Origin: Apteryx mantelli
Lineage: Eukaryota > Chordata > Aves > Apterygiformes > Apterygidae
Assembly: GCF_036417845.1 (NCBI RefSeq)
Contig: NC_089978.1
Coordinates: 86,050,007 to 86,114,006, forward strand
Reading direction: 5' to 3'
DNA length: 64,000 bases
Positions 26,129 through 35,700 of the stretch are shown piece by piece. Under the pieces are notes generated by a model. That model was given only the letters and a program-made list of their open reading frames with translations, searched no databases and had not been told where the DNA came from. The position numbers and the translations under genes are program-made. Positions within the stretch are counted from its first letter, which is position 1. Each line of letters begins with the position of its first letter.

Positions 26129-26934
26129 ACTGTAGCTGAGGTGCCTATGCTCATACAAATGCCCAAGCTTTTTGCCTGCTAGAGAAAAAGAGCAATGTGA
26201 TGAAAAAAGCACACAATTTATATTAAAAAAAAAACCTTCTCATGTGCAACTTATGACAAGACAAAAACATTTCTGGGAAACATCTTCAGTGTTTCTAAGT
26301 TACTTTTGTGGAATGTTCATAGGCTAGGTAATTGTGAATAAAACCTGTCTCCTGTATGTTAGTATTAGTTATGTATTCTGGAACCCCAAAACAGTCTATT
26401 AAGTCTGACAAAAACAATGAATTTTTTTATAACATAAACTAAGCTTCACAGGATCTGATTTTTCCTTTTCTGCATTTCTCTCTTCAATTTCCCATTCTCT
26501 GTGGCCAAAAGAGGCTGTCCTAAAACCTTAAGCCTCGGTTTGTCAAAAACAAAAATAGAAATGTAGCTTTAGACTTGAAATGCTTCCTGGAACTAAATAT
26601 CTACCTTGCAATGATTAAGTTGAAGCCAATCCTCACAGAGATCATGCAAGCCCTTTCCATCACTGATGGAGAGGTGTGGGGCATGCTGATCTGCCTACAA
26701 CCACCTGCAAAGATAACTTTATTTTCCTTGCTTTGTTCATCCCACAGAGTTTGCTGTGTAACAGTATGAAAGATTTCAGAGCAGAACAGTTTAAACTGTG
26801 GTAAATTATGACTTGGTGGCTATATTGGAGGGCTTTTGGCTGGCAAACTGTTCTGTTCAGTTTGAAAAATAAGGGATTTTGATGAGAGCTGGAGCTGTTA
26901 CAGCTCTGAGTGGTGTGTTTATAAATCAAAGTCC
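26129..26934. other. Intergenic DNA, nothing recognised
   Basis: AT-rich sequence with short open frames only. No repeat family was recognised. Confidence 0.6.
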
Positions 26935-27060
26935 CAGAATCATTCGGGCTGGACAGTGACCAGTCCAACCTCCATTGGGAGGTGACTAGTCCAACCTACT
27001 GCTCAGAGCAGGGTCACCACTCACCACTGACCAGGCTGCTCAGGGCAGAGTCAAGATGGA
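26935..27060 (-). mobile_element. CR1 LINE 3' end fragment
   Basis: CCCAGAATCATTCGGGCTGG, AGTCCAACCTACTGCTCAGA, GCAGGGTCACC and GACCAGGCTGCTCAGGGC match the antisense of the avian CR1 3' end (CAGAATCATT..GGTTGGA...CCAACCTCCTGCTCA.AGCAGGGTCA...GACCAGG.TGCTCAGGGC). A short internal repeat (CAGTCCAACCTCC / TAGTCCAACCTAC) suggests a small tandem duplication. The fragment is truncated at about 130 bp. Confidence 0.7.
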
Positions 27061-28525
27061 CAGGGCACCCATCAGGATGACACTGAGTGGCTGCTCCCAC
27101 TTCTTTCTCTCTCTTCCAGCAACATCCTTTCAACTTCACCACAAAGCTGGGAAAGCAAAGAAGGGGAAGTGGACAGCCCCATGTAGCACAGCCCCCCCGA
27201 CCAGGCTCATAACTATTTGGGGGGAGCTGCTGAGAGAGGCATCCCACCGCACCATGTGGCCAGGCAGTTTTGGTGGCCCCCTGGCACCTCTCTGTGCCTA
27301 CGACACGTCCTGCTGTGCCAAACACCGCGCAGCCTCTACCTGGGCTCTCTCCAACCTGGCAGCTTTGCACTCATCTAGCCTGGACCCACCAGAGATTATT
27401 CTACTTGTACACACTGATCAGACTATGCACAGTAGCTCTGTGTCCTCTTCTTTTAGCGATGGCAACCTCGGGCCTTTTTTTTTTTAAAGCAGGTTTTTGC
27501 CTGAAAGAATACCATAAAATTTGACTTCTCTTCTGTTCCCTTGAGCTCTCAGCACAGCCATCTCTTGGGTATTTGATTTGAAATATCTAAGTATCCCTAC
27601 TTAAAGTTAAGGGTACACATAAGTCCTTTGTTGACTTAGAGTGAACAGCAGCAAAGCAGCTGAAAACACTGACCTGGGTCACAGGAATGAGGCAGAGAAA
27701 CAGCTACTAATGGCTTTCTCTTAGAGTCCCATTCTGGGACACAGCTCCCAAGTATCTGGTATTTTCCAGATCGTATTCTGAAATGTTTCCTTTATCAAGT
27801 AGCTGGTGATCATGTTTTTATTGTCTAACATCTGATTTGAATCACTTTCCTTCTCACTTCCAAAGAATTGTAGCAGTTGGTAGAAGTTCTTTTGCCTGCA
27901 AAAATGTTGCAAGGGCAAATGTAAATTGCAGCTTCATTTAATTCAGCAGTCTGGTTTCTGAATTAACTGTATTTCTCCACAGCCCAGAAAGTCCTTGTAC
28001 GTAATCATAAATAGTCTATCATCTGTTATAAAGCAGTAAGACATCAGTCATGGTTATATTTTAATTAAGCTATAAGAAAGAGCATTTTCAGATTCCCTTA
28101 TAAACTAGGTATTTTTTTTCTTTGTTTCTTCTAAATGTGCATTACCTATAGATGCCATATGACAGGTACCTCATAAATAGAAATGACCACTTTGAACAGT
28201 AAACTTTATTCCTTATTTTTGTTGCCTCCAAATTAAAACAACATTAACAAAAAAATGTGCAGAATTCAGGCTTCCCTGGTTATCTGCTGTTGCATAGGGC
28301 CAATACTCATTTAACTGCCTTAATTATATTGTTGATTTTATCTTAATTGGCCTTATTCAGTTCATTTGCCTTGGAGGATGAATTTGGCTTCATGTCATTA
28401 TTCTCTTTCGTTGAAGCAATTGAATACTGAAGTGCAAACAAAATATGTGCGCTCTCATTTAAGAAGGTGTGATTGCTTCTGTAATGGTGTTATTTGCAGC
28501 ATGAAATAAACAAAGCTTTCAAAGC

Positions 28526-28542
28526 TTTTTTTTTTTTTTTTT
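28526..28542. repeat. Poly-T tract
   Basis: An uninterrupted T run about 770 bp upstream of the GRPR start codon. Confidence 0.85.
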
Positions 28543-28616
28543 GGCAAGACTGTGAACCTCATCTCACAACATATAGATGAGTAAATTTTTTCATCTAAAG
28601 AGTTAACAACGATGTT

Positions 28617-28633
28617 TATATATATATATATAT
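28617..28633. repeat. TA dinucleotide repeat
   Basis: A short (TA)n run about 680 bp upstream of the GRPR start codon. It is probably length-variable. Confidence 0.85.
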
Positions 28634-28756
28634 CCAGGCAGTGATTAAATTGTCCAGTAGGTGGCTGGCATTCTCCGGCACTAGCCTGCAACTTCCATAG
28701 AATTACTGTAATCATTTAAGCAAGCTTGCTCTCATCATGTGAAGCAGGGGAAGAAT

Positions 28757-28764
28757 TGACGTCC
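28757..28764 (+). promoter_or_regulatory. CRE-like site upstream of GRPR
   Basis: TGACGTCC matches the cAMP response element TGACGTCA at seven of eight bases, about 550 bp before the GRPR ATG. From memory, a CRE-type element has been implicated in the mammalian GRPR promoter, so CREB/ATF control is plausible. Chance matches to an 8-mer are common, and occupancy is unknown. Confidence 0.35.
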
Positions 28765-28876
28765 AGAAGATCCTGCCTATAGGATCCGAGTTGTCAAAGG
28801 AGCTGTTCTTTTTCCTCACTTTAAATCCAGCTGGCAAATGCATGTGCTAAAACCCAGAAGAGATTGGAACTGCAGC

Positions 28877-28969
28877 ATGAATGACAGCAACTATCAAAAG
28901 TTCTTGCTTTTTGTAATGCTCTTATTTCAGACTCAGTTTTTCTCGGCAGAACTGAAGCTGGGAATTTAA
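28877..28969 (+). promoter_or_regulatory. Upstream ORF 1, 30 codons, signal-peptide-like
   Basis: An ATG with A at -3 opens a 30-codon frame ending in TAA about 340 bp before the GRPR start. It begins MNDSNYQKFLLFVMLLFQ: a short polar start with one Lys, then a run of about nine hydrophobic residues, then a small-residue FFSAE end, like a secretion signal. If the transcript includes it, it would be expected to lower or regulate GRPR translation. It may equally lie outside the mRNA and be fortuitous. Confidence 0.3.
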
Positions 28970-29107
28970 CTAGCTTTGCTTTTGAAAATGCCTCACACGT
29001 GTTGGTCTTTGAATTTGATAGATGGCCTTTTAGAACTGAGGAATACCTAGCAGCAAGACAAGTCAGTGAAAAAAAGGCAAGTTTCAGGATTCAAGCTATG
29101 CTAAAAG

Positions 29108-29206
29108 ATGTTCTCTCTTAAACTTATGGAAACACTACTGCTGAACAGTGTGTTGTTGCTTTTTGTTTTATTTTCAAGATGCATCACAAAGTGGTATGAC
29201 TTTTAA
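29108..29206 (+). promoter_or_regulatory. Upstream ORF 2, 32 codons, hydrophobic
   Basis: This frame starts MFSLKLMETLLLNSVLLLFV and closes with TAA about 105 bp before the GRPR ATG. It is in a different phase and does not overlap the receptor frame. It is Leu-rich in the middle. It is more likely than the first to be in the mRNA because it is closer to the start codon, unless splicing at 29178 removes its beginning. A role as a translational brake is inference. Confidence 0.3.
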
Positions 29207-29310
29207 ACTTCAGACTGTTTAAAGCAGCCAAGCAGCAGCAGATTAAAGCAAGAGATTTTATACGAGGATTGTCAAAGAAAATTATCTTCAGAGAAGAACA
29301 AAGTGGGACA

Positions 29311-29729
29311 ATGGCATCTGGAGACTGCTTCCTGCTAGACCTGGAAATGGATAACTTCGTTCTCTACAACATCTCTGTCAACCAGAGTGCAAATCTCTCC
29401 ATCCTGAGTGATGACTGGTTCTACCCAGCGTTCCTGTATGCCATCCCCACCATTTATGGGATCATCATTTTGATAGGCCTTATCGGCAATATCACTTTGA
29501 TTAAGATCTTCTGTACTGTGAAATCCATGAGAAATGTCCCTAATTTGTTCATCTCCAGTTTGGCTTTAGGAGACCTGCTGCTTTTAGTGACTTGTGTGCC
29601 TGTGGATGCCAGCAGGTATCTTGCTGATGAATGGCTGTTCGGGAGAATTGGATGTAAACTTATCCCCTTCATACAACTTACTTCCGTAGGGGTGTCAGTC
29701 TTTACTCTCACTGCTCTCTCAGCTGACAG
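29311..29729 (+). CDS. GRPR: GRPR coding exon 1 (residues 1-139 and two bases of codon 140)
   Basis: This exon encodes the glycosylated extracellular N terminus, TM1 to TM3 and the Asp-Arg of the DRY motif. The start is the first ATG in this frame after an in-frame TGA at 29197, and its context is good, with A at -3 and G at +4. The donor is CAG followed by GTAAGC. The exon ends after two bases of Arg140, so intron 1 is phase 2 and cuts inside the DRY motif. If the intron were retained, the Arg codon would be completed and TAA at 29731-29733 would follow directly. The intron position matches what I know of mammalian bombesin receptors. Confidence 0.96.
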
Positions 29730-32700
29730 GTAAGCTTTCTGCTGTAGTCTTGCAAAGAAGTCTGGATATGTACAGATCCATAAAATGCACAATTATGAAT
29801 GCATATTTTCAGGTAACAGCTAAAATGTTTGTAAGTGGCATTTTTAACCTAATGAGGAAAAAGAGCAATGTTAGTTTATTTCTGGTGGTTATGAACACAA
29901 AACTCAAAGAGGTAGACTGAACGCAGGATACTTTTTCTAGGCTAAACTAAATGCTTGTACGGTTTAGCTAATAGTCTAATTTAATTAAAAGAAAAACAGA
30001 AACAGACCAAGTTAAAGCCCAGAGAGAGAAAAGAGTCCTTAAAAAAGGGTGCTCTGTTAAAAGATAGCATTTTCAAATTTGCCAGGAAGATAATTGCTAT
30101 TTCATGAAGTGTACAGGCACTGGAGGAGCAATTTAAAGTGCAGTTAGAAACAATTCTTTATAGTGTCTTGCTTTCTTGAGGCTAATTACATGTAAGGCAA
30201 CAGTTTATGAAATATGTTCAAAATATTCAAATGAGAGTGCCTGAAGTCAGGCATCTCAATCCACATTAGTCAGGATATTTTCCCTGATCAAATGATTTGC
30301 CTCTTATCCAATCAAAACTGATCTGTGCTGTTGGTTTGGCAACTTTGTCTTCCAATAATATTTGGTAAAAATCACATGCAAAAGCTATGCTATTTTAGAA
30401 TATATAAAAAAGGATTGACTTTTACAGACAATGTACTTCTAATACTCGAGCACTATTTTAGATTTCTGTGAGGATTTTGAAATCAACCTCAGAGCATTCA
30501 GATTTCAATGTCAAAAGACATTTGAATTTAAATGTTACTTTAAAGGATGCAGCCTACCTTCCTGAAAAGATTTTAGGTGTTTATTGTACTGTTCGCTTTT
30601 ATAGAAACATCTATCCACATCAAAGAGGCCAAGATACCTTGTTCGTAATTTTGGTGCTTCAGGAAGAGATTAAGGAATAATATGTCAACATGTTAAAGTT
30701 ATGAAATCTCACAGAAGTGCCAAGATTTTTGAAGAGAAAAACTCCTTCAGTTTTGTCCTGCTCAAAAACACACAGGGATTGTATTTCTTGGTCACAAGGA
30801 AGTGGAAATAGGTCATTTTAGGTAGCCCCTTGCATGCCACTCTGTTTGTCTCCTCCCAACCTACCATTTTAAAACATTTAAAACATTTTAAAACTCTTTC
30901 CATTCAGTTTTAAAGGGAGTTCATACATGTATTGCAATAAATGGGATGTGGCTTCAGTGAAAGCAGGTCACTCCATAGTGCTTTAGAGTCAGGGAGAACG
31001 ATCACTATGTTTTGTAGCCACATTGGTTCAACTCTTCTGTTTAAGTATACATATAAAAAAAGCACTCTCTGCCCCAATAGCAGATGACAAACATGCCTAT
31101 GTGCAGATAGCAATCTTCAAGCAATTTACTGTAAAAGGGATGGGAAAGTAGGAAAACTATACAAATTTTCTAGTAAAGGATCACCTACACTTTTACTCTT
31201 GAGTTTCATGTGACAGGTGGAACACTGCCCATTCTGAAAAAAATGTCAGGAAAATAATAAATATTTCTCTAGGAAATTGGTCTTTCCAAAGCTGTAATGT
31301 AAGTTGCTTTAAAAATGTCAGGAAAAGAAAAATGCATCATAAAGAAGAAGATTATATTGAAAAGATTTGTTGCTATCTGATCACGTGCTACATAAAGTAA
31401 ACACTGCAAATGCTTTTACTGAGCAGCACATCAATAGCAGTTATTGTCTGAAGTGAGTGAACAGAACAGAAAACTGCAGCTGTAGCAAACTTGCTTTCTG
31501 ATGACTTGAAATTCTCAACTTCAGCTTTATCTGAACCCTGTTAACCATCATGCTGCACTGGCAGTGAAATGTTGCAACACGTTGAAATGTGACTTGGCCA
31601 TAAGAGAGGCAGGCATGCATGTGGGGGGAAGAGTTAATGTTCCCATTTTTAAGGGACCATTTTGCCCTATTCTAATGTATCTGTTGCCTACTATAGAAGG
31701 AGACAATAATGCAGCTTCTACCATCTTTAGATCTATTAAGCTTAAATGCTGTGCACTGAACTACAAATGGGCCTTATCTGTTATGTTTACCGAGTTTTCT
31801 ATTTTGGTATATTATCAGCAGTTGTGGGATGGTTTTGTTGCAAAAATATATGGCCTACATTTTGTCAGTTCACAGCCTATTAGTCTAACTTCATTTTCTC
31901 AAAAATGTCATCCTGAACTCTAGGACCCAGTAAAAATCATGTCAGAAACATTAAGAAAATAAACTTAAAATGTACAGAGAAAGCTTCCCAAACATGACTT
32001 GAATATAATAGTGCTGTGATGCCTTCCTGAGTCTGCAAACAGGACCTACAGCCCAGTACTCTGTTGGGGACAAGCTGTGCCACCTACCGCATGGAGAGAT
32101 ACTACACTTGCACCCAAGATTATTTCATTTCTGAGTTCAAATATGCTGCTGTGCCAAGGATGGGAAGCAGCACTCTCTGAAGGAGCTTCCCAGCCATCCC
32201 TCCATCACCCCAGAGCCCTCTGGAAATGCTTGCCAAAGCCAGTGTGTTTTGCAGCATGGCCAGGGTAAGGTGAGGAGCCAGGAGCCTGGCGGGTGACACC
32301 ACTCAGGAACATCTTATCTCACCTGGCTTTTGCAGTCTGAAGTGAGAGCTACTCCAAGCTAGTCAGCAAGATGCCTTCTGGCCCATAGAGAGAAACTCCT
32401 CCTGAGGAGCTGGGAGAAATCACTGTGTCAGGGTCCCTATTTCTCTCCTTGGGTATAGAGGTAGCATTGCTGTTTAACATAAATTAGATGCGTGTATTTG
32501 AGATGGCTAAAGTTGAGTGATGTCAGCCCTACCTGACATGCTCCCATGAGGCATTTGAATTAACCTGTTCTCAAAAATTGAAACAATGGACCCTGGAGAG
32601 AATAACCTCTTATCCCATGTGGTCTGAACTGCACTTCATGGCATTGTCTCCATGGAAAGGGACCACAGGCCTTGTGTCCATAATTCATAATTCTGCAAAG

Positions 32701-35700
32701 AAATAACCTCAATTCCAGTCAGCTTCCATTAACAAAAGAAAGTGAGAAAAACTATTAGCATTACTAAAGATATCATAGTGGTGCCTAGAAAGACCTGGCA
32801 TCTTTGGGATGAGAGATCAACCATGTGAAGGAAAGCACTGGAGTGTGATACAACAGAGTTCTTACCAGATAGATTCCCATCCAAACACAAGATGAAAGGT
32901 GGTGGGTGATGAGCAGATAAGTGCATGAGGGAGCAGTAAGACAAATAGGCTACATGTTATGGCAATGCTACAAATCATCTCCGTTGTTTCAGATCACCTT
33001 CTAATGACTAGTCCCAGTTTTAGTATACGTTGCACAGCCCGCATCATATAAGCAAAGGTACCTTTCTGAGGCACCCTTTTACTCTTTCCATTTTCACTTT
33101 CTCATGTTTTAAGCTGGCTTAAAAAAATTGAGTCTATTATCTCCTGGTGACTGCGAACTCTTAGGAAAGTGTCAGCCTTCACCACAGAGCTCCTAAAGCT
33201 TCTCAGAGGTTTGTCCTGCCAACACCTACCAGTCATATAAACAACCGACTGCTCACTTGCAAACTTTTCTCAAAGACTGTGTTTTGCCAAAAAGCAGGAT
33301 AAACCGCTGATTTCCATTCCTCCTGCTGTAGGAGTCCCCCAGTCTGTGAGGTGCTCTATGTGCATATTCATGCACACATGCACACCTGCACAGGTATGGT
33401 TAGGTAGGGCATAGCCCAAAGGATCTCAGGCTGTTTAGGCCAGCTCTGTGCACAACAATGAGCCTATATCAGGTTAAAATGAAATTATTCAATAGAGTGT
33501 GGGAGAAAGGGCAAAGAAGAGTTAACAATATTACAAATGTATGTTCTGTGGGACTGCTCTGTTGACTACATGGTACTTGCATCTGTCTAGCTACATTTGC
33601 AGGAGCAGTGAGAGCTGTCAGTGGGAGCTGTTTTCCTGTCAGTGTTGCAAATTTGCAGAACAACCAGGACAGGGTTAAGGCCTGTGGTGTGCTTACAGCC
33701 ACCCTCCGTGAATGATAAGGTGCCACGGCTGAGTATACAAGAGCAAGGGAACAAGCAGTCAGTGCACAGGTATGTGTGTTTGTGTGTTTTAGAAAGACTC
33801 TAAATGAATTTGGCAAAGGAAGGACATCTGTCTGCACTGTTGTTCCGCTCTGTCAAGACAGAAGGTTTCTTCAGCTAGTGCTCAGCACAACCCCACAAGC
33901 TGGGCATTTGAGTGTGCTTGCCTACCTGCCTGCCCTCCTTGTAGGTGTAAGGGGTGGAGAGGTGTGCTGTGAGAGTGAATGCACCTGGGCTGCTAGCCCA
34001 GGTGGCAGAAAAGCCAAGACTGGCTCAGCAAGTAATAAGGAATTAAAAAATGTCTTGGTGAGGTAAGAGGAAAATCAGCCCATTTAATTGCCCTTGTCAT
34101 GGAAAATGTCTTTATTTAATTGACTATTTCTTCCATGACTGACAGAGTTTATACATTTGCATTTGAATTACCCAAGCTGTCAAGCACTGATCATACTTCC
34201 CCGCTGTTTTTCTGAGATAGTAAAAACCCAAATGACCCCATGCTCATGCAATGAAACCTTCCTGAAGTAATGTTGTTTTTACAAGCACATGGCAGAGTAA
34301 ATGCAAAGTATAATTGGAGTTTGCAAATGGATCTTTATTTTAAGCCCTTCAGCTTATCAAGATTTTAGTGTTGGCAAACTACAGGAATGTCTGCCACATG
34401 GATCTGCCAGCCAGCCAGCCAGCCAGTCGCAGAATGGAGTATCATGATTCCAACCTCAGCGATTCTGTATAGACACACAGGGACAAATTATGAACACAGG
34501 GTTAGGTTGCTGCAAGACCAGCTCTCAAAAGCGGGAACTGCGGTAGGGTGGCAGCTCTGAGCTGAAATGAAGAAGATAGAAATTGAGATTGTTTTTGGAA
34601 ATGTTAACCTCAGTGCTTGGATGCAGGGATGCAGCGGTGCTTCTGGCAGTGCTGTGTCCCTTGGAGAGATCACAGACACAACCTTCCGATGTTCCTATAA
34701 AACTCATATGACAGTTTATTTATTTAAGACAAAAATCCAAACAACCCTTTCCTCCAAAAGACGGTGGTGAAGGGAAAGAAGGAGATCCAGAGCTTCTAGA
34801 AAGATACTTTTAAATATGCAAAAATCTTTGTTTGTTGGGCTCATCTCTTCTGTGCTCTGGGTGTCTTCAGCCCCTGCTATTAATAACACGTACAATACCA
34901 AAGAAGGAGTAATACCTACATGTCAGTTCATTCCTCATTTGTATTATTCTGCAATTGCTGTAGTATGTCTCCACAAGAGAATTAAGGGAAGTGTGTCACC
35001 CTAAAATAAAGCTATGGAAAGCCAGACTGGATTTCCATAGTGTTGATTCTTGATTTACTGAAAGACACTCTTTTTTTAACACCATCAGTTGTGAAATGAC
35101 AGGTGCATAGTGGTTATTAATTTATTCCAGGCAGTCTAGCCACAGCATTCATGAAATCCCTTAAAGGTCACTGAGGCACTATTTTGGGGCAATTGACTTC
35201 TTGTGCTATAATTTACTGTGCAGCATCAGGAAGGTTTTGAACAGGAGACAGACACTCTGAAATACCAAGACAACCCCTAATTTAGCCTATCCGAATTGAC
35301 AGACTGATACCTCTGCATTTACATTTTGCATTCACGGACACAATCTAAGCCAGAACATCAGTTCTTCCAAATCAAATAAGAAAATCTGAGGGGCTTCGAA
35401 TCCCCATGCAAAGCTTTCGCTCCCACAGAAGCACTGGGCAGCCTCTCCTGGAGAGGGGAACGGGATCTTATCTGCTTTTTTTGCTTCCCTGCAGCTGCTC
35501 TTCCTGTGGTGAGTGCATGGTGCATGTGCAGACGGACACATGCATCTCTTCCAGCTGATGGACAGATTCTTAGATCCTGTGTTGCTGGCCACTGTGTCAA
35601 CACAATATAAACACTCTTAACACCCTTGTTTTTAGCCTACATTTCCTCAGCCCCTGCATCCATCTGCATCAAGAGAAACAGAGCAAACAGCACAAACTTT

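Larger units (their letters stand above)
27061..28744. other. Intergenic DNA before the GRPR promoter
   Basis: The first 400 bp are GC-rich, with open frames on both strands but no domain. The rest is AT-rich, with a 17-base T run at 28526-28542 and a TA repeat at 28617-28633. No gene was recognised. Distal GRPR control elements could lie here, but none can be shown. Confidence 0.55.
28745..29310 (+). promoter_or_regulatory. GRPR: Probable GRPR promoter and 5' leader region
   Basis: This stretch lies directly upstream of the GRPR start codon. It has a CRE-like TGACGTCC at 28757-28764 and several upstream ATGs. A pyrimidine tract ending TTTTCAAG at 29178 could be a 3' splice site for a separate non-coding first exon. 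There is no clear TATA box at a convincing spacing and no CpG island, and the transcription start cannot be fixed from sequence. Placing the promoter here is an inference from position. Confidence 0.45.

Noticed and set aside
27056..27487. Overlapping frames of 143 and 118 codons on opposite strands
   Set aside because: Adjacent to a CR1 end in GC-rich DNA. Neither frame has a domain.
35393..35410. GGGGCTTCGAATCCCC, resembling a tRNA T-arm
   Set aside because: The stem-loop spacing is wrong and no A-box or acceptor stem can be found 50-70 bp upstream.
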